Source of the DNA: an uncultured Clostridia bacterium
GTDB lineage: Bacteria > Bacillota > Clostridia > Christensenellales > Borkfalkiaceae
DNA: 64,000 nucleotides
NCBI GenBank assembly: GCA_934254825.1
Contig: CAKQMB010000005.1
Location: 81,062 to 145,061, forward strand
Direction of reading: 5' to 3'
Made by a program: the position numbers and the translations under genes. Below are positions 1-8,382 of the stretch, one piece after another (within the stretch, counting starts at the first letter, position 1; each line of letters opens with the position of its first letter). The notes below the pieces were generated by a model, which was not told where the DNA came from, made no database searches, and worked only from the letters and a program-made list of their open reading frames with translations.

Positions 1-1226
1 GCGTTTTCGTCGAACTCGCCCGAAGTCGCTTTTTCGAGTCCGCAAACGTTTCTCGCGAACTCCATAACCATAACCTGCATTCCGAGACAAATTCCGAAAT
101 AGGGCAGATTATGCGTTCTTGCGTAGCGGCAGGTTTCTATCATTCCTTCGATACCTCTCGAACCGAAGCCGCCGGGAACGATTATTCCGTCCACGCCTTT
201 GAAAATTTCTTCCGCGGTATCGGGGAAAACCTCTTCGCTGTCAACCCAATCGATATCGACGTAGCATCCGTTTTCAAAACCCGCCGAGTAAAGAGCTTCG
301 ACAACCGAAAGGTAAGAGTCGTGAAGCTTGACGTATTTTCCGACGAGCGCGACCGTAACGTGTTTTCTTCTGTTTCCGATACGTTTGATAAGTTCTTTCC
401 AGGGCGTTAAATCGAGTTTGCCTCTGAGTTTAAGCTCTCTGCAAACGACTTTGTCGAGTCCGTTTTTGTGGAGCATAACGGGCGTTTTGTATAAGCAGTC
501 GAGCGTTACGTCCGAAATTACGCAGTCGGGCTTAACGTTGCAGAAAAGCGCGATTTTCTTTCTCAGATCGTCGCCGATATCGGAGTCGGATCGGGTGACG
601 ATAACGTCGGGGTGAATACCGAGCGATTGAAGTTCCTTAACGCTGTGCTGGGTCGGTTTGGTTTTATATTCGTCCGAACCCGAAACGTAAGGAACGAGGC
701 AGACGTGAATAAACAGGCAGTTTTCTCTGCCTACGTCGGAAGCGTACTGTCTTATCGCTTCGAGGAAATGCGCGCTTTCGATATCGCCTATCGTTCCGCC
801 GATTTCCGTGATAACCACGTCCGCTTTGGTAACTTCGGCGTTCTTTTTAATAAAGTGTTTGGTTTCGTTGGTGACGTGGGGGATTATCTGAACGGTCTGC
901 CCGAGATATTCGCCCTTTCTTTCCTTTTCGAGGACTTTGGAAAAAACTTTTCCCGAAGTTAAGTTGGAGTATTTGTTAAGATCCTCGTCGATAAATCTTT
1001 CGTAGTGACCGAGGTCGAGATCTGTTTCCGCGCCGTCTTCGGTAACGTAAACTTCGCCGTGCTGGATCGGGTTCATCGTCCCGGGGTCCACGTTCATGTA
1101 GGGGTCGAGCTTCTGCGCCGCGACCTTATAGCCTCTCAGTTTCAAAAGTCTGCCGAGCGAAGCCGCGACTATGCCTTTGCCGAGTCCCGAAACAACGCCG
1201 CCCGTAACGAATATGTATTTAGTCAT
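1..1226 (-). CDS. pyrG: CTP synthase, C-terminal part cut by the window edge
   Basis: Makes CTP from UTP, ATP and glutamine, the last step of pyrimidine nucleotide synthesis in the cytoplasm. The first 408 residues are visible out of the usual 530-550. The N-terminus reads MTKYIFVTGGVVSGLGKGI, the family's signature start, followed by the synthetase domain (IGGTIGDIES). The glutaminase domain begins before the cut: PGGFGSRGIEG and then GICLGMQ, whose nucleophile is Cys380. The start at 1226 has an AGAGGTG ribosome site. The gene sits behind its own promoter and a leader with a strong terminator hairpin. The domain order is intact as far as visible. Identification is secure; the end lies outside the window. 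Confidence 0.97.
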   Translation of the reverse strand, partial: MTKYIFVTGGVVSGLGKGIVAASLGRLLKLRGYKVAAQKLDPYMNVDPGTMNPIQHGEVYVTEDGAETDLDLGHYERFIDEDLNKYSNLTSGKVFSKVLEKERKGEYLGQTVQIIPHVTNETKHFIKKNAEVTKADVVITEIGGTIGDIESAHFLEAIRQYASDVGRENCLFIHVCLVPYVSGSDEYKTKPTQHSVKELQSLGIHPDVIVTRSDSDIGDDLRKKIALFCNVKPDCVISDVTLDCLYKTPVMLHKNGLDKVVCRELKLRGKLDLTPWKELIKRIGNRRKHVTVALVGKYVKLHDSYLSVVEALYSAGFENGCYVDIDWVDSEEVFPDTAEEIFKGVDGIIVPGGFGSRGIEGMIETCRYARTHNLPYFGICLGMQVMVMEFARNVCGLEKATSGEFDEN

Positions 1227-1331
1227 AACACCTCTTTTCCTTACCGCCTTTGAATTTGCCCTTTGCGATTTTAGGAATTTTTTCTTCCGTTTTGCCTTAA
1301 AAACGGGTGTAAATATACCTTTCGAGGTCTT

Positions 1332-1392
1332 TAAAAATGAAAAAGGGCGTTTTTTTTTAGAAACCCGAAACATGGTTCCTAAAAAAACGCCC
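1332..1392 (-). terminator. Terminator-like hairpin inside the pyrG leader (putative attenuator)
   Basis: On the minus strand GGGCG plus a T-rich arm pairs with its complement (1345-1392, about 19 pairs with one wobble, loop about 7-8 nt), followed by a run of T. It lies downstream of the pyrG promoter and about 110 bases before the pyrG start, so it would stop transcription before the gene unless it is relieved. Confidence 0.65.
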
Positions 1393-1421
1393 CGAAAAGC
1401 TATATTCAAAAAACGCATTTT

Positions 1422-1450
1422 ATATTACTACGGTTCGCGGTAAATGTCAA
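1422..1450 (-). promoter_or_regulatory. Promoter for pyrG
   Basis: On the minus strand TTGACA (1445-1450), 17 bases, then TAATAT (1422-1427). Predicted start of transcription near 1415, giving a leader of about 190 bases that contains the hairpin at 1345-1392. Confidence 0.6.
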
Positions 1451-1502
1451 GCGTATAAAACAAAAAAATTACAATTTTTTTTCGGAGCGTAAAGTCGGCG
1501 TT

Positions 1503-4097
1503 TTATCGCTCTGTTTCGGTTACGGCGTCGGCGGGAAGAAGGGATAAAAACGGCGAGGGAGCGCGACGATAACTTACGTCGTAAAACGTTTTGTATCTTG
1601 GGTAAGTGATGACGAGTTTTTCTTTCGCGCGGGTTATCGCAACGTAAAATACCCGTTTTTCTTCCTCCTCGTTGTGCGTTTCCACGGCTTTATAGGACGG
1701 GAATTCGTTTTCGCCCATGCCGACGAGTATTACTTCTTTAAACTCGCAACCTTTCGACTGATGAACGGTGACGAGCGGAACTTTGTTAAACTTTTTGACG
1801 ATAACGTCCATCTGACTTCCCGAAAGGGAAACGTCCTGCAAAAAGGATTTGAGAAAACTTTGAGGTTCGTTGTCGCCTATATAACCTTTGAGCGCGCGGT
1901 ATAAATCGTTGAGCGACTCTTTTTCCGCGGCGGCGGTTGTTTTCCGGACGTCAAGCCCGAGCGTTTCGCCTATCGATTTTATAAGCGTTAAAGTATCGTT
2001 TTTCAAAAGCAAACCCTTCATTGTATATATAAGGTCGTAAAAACCTTTGAAAACGTCGGCGTATCTTTCGGTAATGGTCTTTCTCGCTTTTTTTGTGGGG
2101 TAAAGGTATTTTTCGATGAAAACTTTAAGCACCTGTTCGGTTGCCGAAACGTCCGAAAAAGCGTCGTGAGCGCGGACGTTTTCGATATCGAACGCCTTGC
2201 AGAGCGTTTCGAGCTTATAGTCGCCCGTCTGCGGCTTTAAAAGCGCGGCGATTTTAAGCGTGTCGTAGCGATAAGGGAAAGCGTGGGGCAAAGAGTACTT
2301 TTTCAGTTCTCTTTCTAAAATGATATCGTCGAAAGATGAGCTGTTGTGTCCTATGATGACGCAACCGTTTGCGAATTCGCAGAAATCTTTCAGAACTTCT
2401 TCGGCGCGTCTTCCGCCGTGAGCTTTTATATATTTTTTGTCGTAACCGTGAACGGAAACCGCGGAGCTTTTAATTTCGATTTCGGGGAGAATAAACTCGT
2501 TGAACGTTTCTTTTATTCCGTTTTTGCCTGTTTTAACGGCGGAAATCTGAACGGCTTCGTCGTTGTCGAGATCGAGCCCCGTCGTTTCGAGGTCGTAAAC
2601 GATTATTTCGTCGCTGTCGAAAGCTTGCAAAAGCGGTTCGTAATAATCCGAAAAGCGATAGACCTCGCCAGACAGAAACTGACCCGCGGAAAGCCCGAGA
2701 GAGGAATAATCGTTCAAAGCGGCTATCATTTCGCAGGTCACGTTTTTAACGCATTTCGGCGCGATCCTTAAAAACGAAGCTTCGTCGTCCGGGTTTAAAA
2801 TAAGCCTTAAAAAAGCGAGCGCGTCCTTTACGACGGGCTTTTTATAAAACTGAAAATGAGTGTCCGCCGTGAAAAACGCAAGTCGGTTTTCGGCGGGAAG
2901 AGAGGAGTTTATCTCCGCAAGTTCTCTGTATAAATCCGCTATGTATCTGTTGGAACGAGCCATAACGCAGATTTCCGAAGCTTCGCCGTTGAACGCGGCG
3001 ACTTTTTCGAATACAAATTTCGCTTCGTCTTTCGCGTCCTTACAGCCGACGATCTCGATTTTGTCCTCGTCCTTTATTTCGCCCGCGGGCGGAAGTTCGG
3101 CTTTGTCTCCGAAAGCCGATTTCAGATAATATGCGGCGGCGTAAGAAAGAACGGGCGCGGAGCGTCTGTTTTTGTCGAGATTTATAACGAGCGGGTCGTA
3201 TTCCTTTTTGAAGTCCTCGATTATTTCAAACGGTTTCGAACCGCGCCAGCCGTAGATTGTCTGATATTCGTCGCCGCACATCAGTATGTTCGCGCCCTTG
3301 AAAAAGGACTTCATTATGCCGTATTCGTAAAAGCTCGTGTCCTGCATTTCATCCACGATAATCAACTTATAGGCGGGTTTTTGATAGTTGATGTCCGAAA
3401 TTATCTCGCGCGCGGAGAAGATTAAATCGTCGAAATCGCAAAGGGCGGAGGAGTTTAAAACAAAGCGATATTTCTCCATAAACTCCGAGCCTTTGGCTTT
3501 TAAAAATCCGATAAGGTTTTCGTCGGTGTATCTCGCCGCGCCTTTTTTGACGACGAAACAATCTCTGAATTCCTTATTATTGTCCGCAAGCGAGTTTATC
3601 GCCGCACCGTAACCGCTCGGCGAAAAATAGTTATATCCCGCTTCCGCGCGGCGGTGTTTTATCATAGAAACGGCTTTCACGAGGTTTTTCGTCTGAACGG
3701 GAACCGATCCGTCCGCCGTTTTATATTGCCCGGAAGCTATGTAATCGTTTAAAATCGCTTTCAGAATTTCGCCCTCGTCGATTTCGTCCGCAATCTGTTT
3801 GTCCGAAAATTTCCCCGTTTTCCTGCCGTATTCGCGCATAAGCTTATAGCAAAATCCGTGAATGGTGTAAACTTCTGGGCGAAAATCGCCGCAGTATTTC
3901 AGGATATCGTCTTTAAGCTCGTCGGCGGCTTTTACGGTGAACGTAAGGCAAAGGATTTTGTCGGCTTCAATGCCGAGTCTGTCCGCCTCGACGATTTTCT
4001 GCGCCACGGTATAAGTCTTGCCCGTACCCGCTCTTGCGAGCATTAAAACGTTCCTTTTAAATTCGTTTACGGCTTTCGCCTGCATTTCCGATAACAT
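1503..4097 (-). CDS. UvrD/Rep-family DNA helicase with an embedded DEDDh exonuclease domain
   Basis: 864 residues. Superfamily 1A helicase motifs are clear: Walker A ARAGTGKT (21-28), TFTVKAADEL, Walker B VDEMQD (248-253), GDEYQTIYGWRG (275-286), NRRS (310-313), then motif V LVTVHQSKGCEF and motif VI VFYVAITRAKEKL (816-828). Between motifs IV and V, about residues 498-665, lies a complete DnaQ-type 3'-5' exonuclease: YDLETTG (D502, E504), GHNSSSFD (N585, D590) and HDAFSD (H644, D649). All four acidic residues and the catalytic His are present, so both activities should be live. Inferred role: DNA repair or processing, coupling unwinding to 3'-end trimming. It stands alone, convergent with nothing and upstream of pyrG. 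No strong ribosome site precedes the ATG; a second ATG lies four codons further in. Confidence 0.85.
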   Translation of the reverse strand: MLSEMQAKAVNEFKRNVLMLARAGTGKTYTVAQKIVEADRLGIEADKILCLTFTVKAADELKDDILKYCGDFRPEVYTIHGFCYKLMREYGRKTGKFSDKQIADEIDEGEILKAILNDYIASGQYKTADGSVPVQTKNLVKAVSMIKHRRAEAGYNYFSPSGYGAAINSLADNNKEFRDCFVVKKGAARYTDENLIGFLKAKGSEFMEKYRFVLNSSALCDFDDLIFSAREIISDINYQKPAYKLIIVDEMQDTSFYEYGIMKSFFKGANILMCGDEYQTIYGWRGSKPFEIIEDFKKEYDPLVINLDKNRRSAPVLSYAAAYYLKSAFGDKAELPPAGEIKDEDKIEIVGCKDAKDEAKFVFEKVAAFNGEASEICVMARSNRYIADLYRELAEINSSLPAENRLAFFTADTHFQFYKKPVVKDALAFLRLILNPDDEASFLRIAPKCVKNVTCEMIAALNDYSSLGLSAGQFLSGEVYRFSDYYEPLLQAFDSDEIIVYDLETTGLDLDNDEAVQISAVKTGKNGIKETFNEFILPEIEIKSSAVSVHGYDKKYIKAHGGRRAEEVLKDFCEFANGCVIIGHNSSSFDDIILERELKKYSLPHAFPYRYDTLKIAALLKPQTGDYKLETLCKAFDIENVRAHDAFSDVSATEQVLKVFIEKYLYPTKKARKTITERYADVFKGFYDLIYTMKGLLLKNDTLTLIKSIGETLGLDVRKTTAAAEKESLNDLYRALKGYIGDNEPQSFLKSFLQDVSLSGSQMDVIVKKFNKVPLVTVHQSKGCEFKEVILVGMGENEFPSYKAVETHNEEEEKRVFYVAITRAKEKLVITYPRYKTFYDVSYRRAPSPFLSLLPADAVTETER

Positions 4098-4398
4098 AGT
4101 TTTATTTTACCATTTACAGCCGAAAACTGCAACCTTTTTGACGGTTTTAGTATTTTTTGTATTGTTTTTTGTTTAAAATCGCCGTATTCTACTGCGGGTA
4201 GAGACAAAAAACGGGCTTTCTACCGCCCGATAACATATCGTATAGCGAAAAAAGACAATAATAGACATACATCGGGTGCGATCGGTGGTAATATATTATC
4301 AGACGAAACCGACGGGTGGTTCATCTGCGTTCAGGCGTTCGGTTCGGAAATAATTATTAAAACGCGTAAATATTTTATGATAGTAAAAGGAGAGAGAA
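4098..4398. other. Intergenic region between the helicase and degV genes
   Basis: About 300 bases between divergent genes. It holds a 5 bp GC hairpin near 4208-4226 (CGGGC...GCCCG) and AT-rich stretches. A possible plus-strand promoter, TTGACG-16-TATTGT near 4138, is too weak to call. No gene, tRNA or riboswitch recognised. Confidence 0.5.
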
Positions 4399-5295
4399 AT
4401 GTCGGATTATATTTTAGGTTGCGGTTCGACCGTCGATCTTAACGAAAGTCACCTTAAAGAAAGAAACATCGAAGTTCTGCCTTTTCATTTCAGATTGGGC
4501 GAGAAAGATTACAACGACGATTTCGGAAAAAGCCTGGCTTACAAAACTTTGTATGCCGAAATGGCGAAGGGCGTACCCGTGAAAACAAGCCAGACAACCG
4601 CGGGCGAATACGAAGAGGCGTTCACGCCTTTTCTCGAAAAGGGACTCGACGTCGTTCACGTTACGTTGTCCTCGGGAATTTCGGGTTCTTACGAGTCCTG
4701 CCTTATAGCAAAGAAAACGCTCGAAGAAAAGTTCCCCGGCAGAAAAGTTTACGTCGTGGATTCGCTTTGCGCTTCGTCGGGCTACGGTATGCTTATGGAT
4801 CTCGCGGCGGATTACCGCGACGAGGGTAAAACGGCGGCGGAACTTGCGGAATATATCGAAAAGACCAAATACAGAGTTCATCACCTGTTTTATTCTATGG
4901 ATCTTTCCGCGTATGTGCGCGGAGGAAGGGTTTCCGCGGCGGCGGGAATTCTGGGGTCGCTTTTAAAAATCTGCCCCCTTCTTCACGTCAGTCCCGAGGG
5001 TAAACTCGTTATAAAGAAGAAGCTTATCGGCAAAAAAAGAGCCGTTGCCGAGCTTATCAACGAAATGCTCAAAAACGCGGACAACGGCGAAAATTATAAC
5101 GGACCATGCTATCTGTGCAATTCCGAGTGTATAAGCGACGCGGATTATACCGTTTCGGAGATTGAAAAAGCTTTCCCCAAACTCAAAGGGAAATGCAGGA
5201 TTTTCGATATCGGCGCGACGATAGGCTGCCACACGGGAACGGGTACCGTCGCGGTGTTCTTCCTCGGAACGCCGAGAAACGAGCTTAAAAACTAA
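4399..5295 (+). CDS. DegV family fatty-acid-binding protein, copy 1
   Basis: 298 residues, normal for the family. DegV/FakB proteins bind one fatty acid in a buried pocket and present it to the kinase FakA, which makes acyl-phosphate for phospholipid synthesis. Family signatures are visible: the TSQTT segment that contacts the carboxylate, LSSGISGSY, the RGGRVS segment, and a C-terminal GCHTGTGTVAVFF that closes the head-group site. Ribosome site AAAGGAG before the ATG at 4399. A second, closely similar gene follows after 27 bases. The FakA partner is in this window at 25241-26872. Which fatty acid each copy prefers cannot be read from sequence. Cytoplasmic; no signal peptide. Confidence 0.93.
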   Translation: MSDYILGCGSTVDLNESHLKERNIEVLPFHFRLGEKDYNDDFGKSLAYKTLYAEMAKGVPVKTSQTTAGEYEEAFTPFLEKGLDVVHVTLSSGISGSYESCLIAKKTLEEKFPGRKVYVVDSLCASSGYGMLMDLAADYRDEGKTAAELAEYIEKTKYRVHHLFYSMDLSAYVRGGRVSAAAGILGSLLKICPLLHVSPEGKLVIKKKLIGKKRAVAELINEMLKNADNGENYNGPCYLCNSECISDADYTVSEIEKAFPKLKGKCRIFDIGATIGCHTGTGTVAVFFLGTPRNELKN

Positions 5296-5322
5296 AAATA
5301 ATAAATAAAAAAGGACTTACTG

Positions 5323-6204
5323 ATGAATAAATTTGCGGTAACCTGCGGTTCTACCGCCGATCTGACGGAAGAATACGCAAGTAAAAGAGAAATCGCCGTT
5401 TTGCCGTTCGGATTTCGTATCGGCGAAGAAGATTATATCGACGATTTCGGCAAAAGCATATCGAACAAAGATTTTTACGATAAACTTTCAAAAGGCGCGA
5501 ACGTCAAAACGAGCAGCGTGAATATCGGAGAATACGTCGGTTTTTTCGAACCGTATCTCAAAAACGGTATCGACGTTATTCACATAACGCTGTCGTCGGG
5601 GCTGTCGGGTTCGTACGATTACTGCCTTTCGGCTAAAAAAGAACTCGAAGAAAAGTACCCCGAAAGAAAAATTTACGTTATAGACTCCCTTTGCGGGTCT
5701 ATGGGTTACGGAATGCTCGTCGAGGACGCGGCGGATCTGAGAGATATGGGAAAAAGCGCGGCGGAAACGGCGGAAATTATCGAAAACAAAAGATTGAACA
5801 TACGCGCGCTGTATTTCACGTCCGACCTTACCGCGTTTATAAAAGGCGGAAGACTTTCCGCGGCGGCGGGTTTTATCGGCAACATACTGAAAATCGTGCC
5901 GCTTCTCGGCGTTACGAAAGAGGGCAAACTCGAAGTAAAAAAGAAACTTATAGGCAAGAGAAGAGCGATCGCCGAGCTTATTTCGGAAATGGCGAAAGAT
6001 ACTTTAAGCGGAAGCGATTACGACGGGCGTTGCTACGTCGGGAACGCCGATTGCACCGGCGACGCGGCGGCGGTCGTCACGGAGATAGAGAAAACTTTCC
6101 CTAAGCTTAAAGGAAAGTGCGTTGTCACGGAAATAGGTCCCGTAATGGGATGCCATTGCGGCAAAGGTACGATAGCCGTATTTTTCGAAGGCAAAACAAG
6201 ATAA
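5323..6204 (+). CDS. DegV family fatty-acid-binding protein, copy 2
   Basis: 293 residues, same fold and role as the preceding gene, with TSSVNIGEY, LSSGLSGSY, KGGRLSAAAG and GCHCGKGTIAVFF at matching positions. The two are clearly a tandem duplication: the opening (CGST.DL.E), the DDFGKS segment and the KKKLIGK segment are shared, but many residues differ along the length, including in the pocket region. Such paralogues in other Firmicutes bind different acyl chains (saturated versus unsaturated); that is the likely reason for keeping both here, by inference. Ribosome site AAGGA. Co-transcribed with copy 1 and followed by a strong terminator at 6215-6276. Confidence 0.93.
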   Translation: MNKFAVTCGSTADLTEEYASKREIAVLPFGFRIGEEDYIDDFGKSISNKDFYDKLSKGANVKTSSVNIGEYVGFFEPYLKNGIDVIHITLSSGLSGSYDYCLSAKKELEEKYPERKIYVIDSLCGSMGYGMLVEDAADLRDMGKSAAETAEIIENKRLNIRALYFTSDLTAFIKGGRLSAAAGFIGNILKIVPLLGVTKEGKLEVKKKLIGKRRAIAELISEMAKDTLSGSDYDGRCYVGNADCTGDAAAVVTEIEKTFPKLKGKCVVTEIGPVMGCHCGKGTIAVFFEGKTR

Positions 6205-6214
6205 AACGAAACAG

Positions 6215-6276
6215 GTCGGCGGCAAAGCCGCGGGTTTACATGCGTTCGCCCGCAGCTTTGCCGCCGATATTTTTTT
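6215..6276 (+). terminator. Terminator of the degV pair
   Basis: Perfect 13 bp arms (6216-6228 and 6255-6267, TCGGCGGCAAAGC and complement) followed by TATTTTTTT. Confidence 0.85.
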
Positions 6277-6410
6277 GCCCTTTAAAAGCTCTTTTAACAG
6301 CCCGGATTTGTTCCGGACGCTTTCCGTCCTAAAAGCCGAAAAATGCGAAATTTAATACAAATTTTCACATAGACATTTTCGGCTGTAAAACTTCTCAAAC
6401 AAGTGAATTT

Positions 6411-6502
6411 TGTTGATAACTTTTTCTGCAATGTGGATAACCCCCGTATTTTGACAAAAGTTATCCACAGTTATCCACAAAAACGTATGTTTGTGTGGAT
6501 TC
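6411..6502. promoter_or_regulatory. Cluster of DnaA boxes
   Basis: Three perfect TTATCCACA boxes: one on the minus strand (6432-6440) and two in tandem on the plus strand one base apart (6461-6469, 6471-6479). A one-mismatch box (TGTTGATAA, 6411-6419) and a two-mismatch box (6494-6502) flank them. An AT-rich stretch follows (about 6585-6650). No dnaA, dnaN, rpmH or other origin marker is nearby. Confidence 0.7.
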
Positions 6503-6640
6503 GAAAAAAGTCGAAAATCTGCGGTCAAATCGACGGAAACGGCAAAAGGCGGTATGCGGATTTTGCAGTCAAGCGTTTATGACCCCTTTTTCGAAAAAAA
6601 ATTTATTTGTATTTTCATTCGCATTTTTATGAAATTTTTT

Positions 6641-6994
6641 TCATTTCGGCAAGTCCGGTCGTTTTTTCCACGTTTGAAGACAATACGAAACGAGTACGGC
6701 TTTTTCGTCGCGATGACAGTATCCGAGTACGAGAAAATTGAAGTTTTTGAGTTCGCGGAGAATTTCTTCGGGAAAAGTCGATAAAACGGCGCATCTGCGT
6801 CTCAGTCGGTATTCGAAAATTTCGGTTTCGTGTTTTTCGTCGAAATCGTCCGAAGACGCGTAATACTTTTTTGAAGAATTTAAAAATCTTTTCAGTGTGT
6901 CGCGGTACATTTTTTCATAGCGTTTCTCTGAAAAAGAACCGCAGACGGGTTTTGTTTCGCTTACGAAATCCAATTTTTCGGGATCGATATACAT
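6641..6994 (-). CDS. Hypothetical protein, 117 residues
   Basis: Not recognised. The start at 6994 is well supported by AAGGAGG eight bases before the ATG, which is why this is called a gene. The protein is soluble, charged and rich in Lys, Arg and Glu, with a Tyr-rich middle (KRYEKMYRDTLKRFL, KKYYASSDDF) and a C-terminal hydrophobic strand (FNFLVLGYCHRDEKAVLVSYC). Two scattered Cys pairs do not form a metal-site pattern. It lies next to the DnaA-box cluster and is divergent from a double-HTH regulator. No function can be assigned. Confidence 0.6.
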   Translation of the reverse strand: MYIDPEKLDFVSETKPVCGSFSEKRYEKMYRDTLKRFLNSSKKYYASSDDFDEKHETEIFEYRLRRRCAVLSTFPEEILRELKNFNFLVLGYCHRDEKAVLVSYCLQTWKKRPDLPK

Positions 6995-7264
6995 AATGAT
7001 TTCCTCCTTGGTTTCTCTTTGACGGCGTTCCGTTTTCCGATCGGCAAAACGTCAAAACACCGATTTTATCGTTATAAATAATCCGTATTCCGTTCGGAGT
7101 AGCGCGGCTTATAAAAATGCTCGTTTTTTGACAATTCCGACATTAAATTTTCCTTTTTACGTTAGGTAAATTAAACGTATCGTTCATAGTAAAACCGCAA
7201 ACAAAATTATATTATTTATAGGTGAAGATTAAGAATTATACAGTTTGTCGATAATGGAGGACGT

Positions 7265-7717
7265 ATGCCTGTTTCCGAAGCCTTTAAAAAGAGAATAAAC
7301 TATTTAGCGGACGAGACTTACCTGACGAAAACCGAATTGAGACTGAAAATCGGCGTCAGCAATTCGTCGTTCTTTTCGGCAACCGCATACGGGATAATCC
7401 CGACGACAAAAACGCTTGTTAAAATCGCGGATTATTTCGACGTGTCGATAAATTATCTGCTCGGTAAAACCTCCGAGGACGATTTTATCAAGTCTGACGA
7501 CTCCGACGCTACGTTTCACGAGCGTTTTGTCGATTTATGCGCCGAAAAGAAGCTTTCGTTTTACAAGGTCGGGCATGATTGCGGTATCGACGACAGTCTG
7601 ATTTTGCATTGGCTCAAACAAAAATTTATTCCGACGATAGACACTCTGGAAATTTTATCCGATTATTTCGGCGTTTCGCCCGACTACCTTCTCGGACGTT
7701 CCGATTTCAGAATGTAA
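7265..7717 (+). CDS. Transcriptional regulator with two XRE-type helix-turn-helix domains
   Basis: 150 residues made of two similar halves. Each half ends with the same motif after the recognition helix: DYFDVSINYLLGK (about 56-68) and DYFGVSPDYLLGR (about 133-145). Half one carries TKTELRLKIGVSNSSFF as its helix-turn-helix; half two carries SFYKVGHDCGIDDSLILHW. Most XRE regulators have one such domain and dimerise, so this may act as a built-in dimer or bind two half sites. Ribosome site TGGAGG just before the ATG. Divergent from the unknown gene at 6641-6994; targets unknown. Followed by a hairpin terminator and a repeat-rich gap. Confidence 0.85.
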   Translation: MPVSEAFKKRINYLADETYLTKTELRLKIGVSNSSFFSATAYGIIPTTKTLVKIADYFDVSINYLLGKTSEDDFIKSDDSDATFHERFVDLCAEKKLSFYKVGHDCGIDDSLILHWLKQKFIPTIDTLEILSDYFGVSPDYLLGRSDFRM

Positions 7718-7818
7718 TTCTATACAACGATTAGTGTAATTCTATATATGCAGTTCTATATAATGCTTGCGGCTCGCGGCATTTTTTTTTGCCGTATTGC
7801 GGAATTTATGTTTACCGC

Positions 7819-7867
7819 CGCGGCGAATGCGGCTGTAAAAAAACCGCATTCGCCGCGAATATTTTTC
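7819..7867 (+). terminator. Terminator after the double-HTH gene
   Basis: Perfect 14 bp GC-rich arms (7819-7832 and 7844-7857) with an 11-base A-rich loop, followed by AATATTTTT. Confidence 0.7.
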
Positions 7868-7897
7868 GGAAAAATATCGTAGTTCTTTTTTCGCGGA

Positions 7898-8060
7898 ACA
7901 GACGATATAAAATCGCGGTGTGTTTTTTTATCAAACCGACGACTTAAAGTCGCCGTATTTTTTTTCGTGCAAAGGGCGATTTAAACGTATTATATTTTCT
8001 ATGCAGACGGCAATTTAAAATCGCATTATATTTTCGCTCAAACGATAATTTAAAATCGAT
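7898..8060. repeat. Five degenerate tandem units with palindromic cores
   Basis: About every 30-38 bases a short near-palindrome recurs, of the type CGA.TTTAAA.TCG, at about 7904, 7939, 7976, 8005 and 8043, separated by T-rich linkers. Copies differ too much to be a simple slippage repeat. No coding sense. Confidence 0.5.
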
Positions 8061-8136
8061 TACGATTTATATAAATATTTTATCACGAATGTTAGGTGAA
8101 GTAAATCGATTGAACGCCTAACGGCAAAGGCTATTC

Positions 8137-8242
8137 CGTCGAAAAACGTCGATAAGCGTCGAAAATCGTCGATACGAAATCGGAGTGATACGGGGGAGAG
8201 TAAAATAAGCCGGGAAACAAGTCGAAAATCGTCGATAAGTCG
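8137..8242. repeat. Short direct repeats rich in CGTCGA
   Basis: Two adjacent 20 bp units differing at two positions (8137-8156, 8157-8176; CGTCGAAAA.CGTCGATA) and a third partial copy at about 8221-8240. The rest of 7718-8382 contains no gene that I can support. Confidence 0.55.
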
Positions 8243-8284
8243 AAGCGAATTAAAACGCGAATATATCGGAAACAAACAAAAAAT

Positions 8285-8328
8285 ATAAAAACAAAACGGC
8301 GTTCGGCAAGTTTCCTTGCCGAACGCCG
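8285..8328 (-). terminator. Terminator of tyrS
   Basis: Perfect 14 bp arms (8297-8310, 8315-8328), TTTC-type tetraloop, and a T-rich tail on the minus strand. Confidence 0.85.
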
Positions 8329-8382
8329 CTTTATCGAAATAAATAAAATATGAAAAATCGGTATTTCGAAATTTATTTTCGA

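Noticed and set aside
6360..6660. Chromosomal origin at the DnaA-box cluster
   Set aside because: No dnaA, dnaN, rpmH or parAB nearby and no DnaA-trio pattern seen; reported only as a box cluster.
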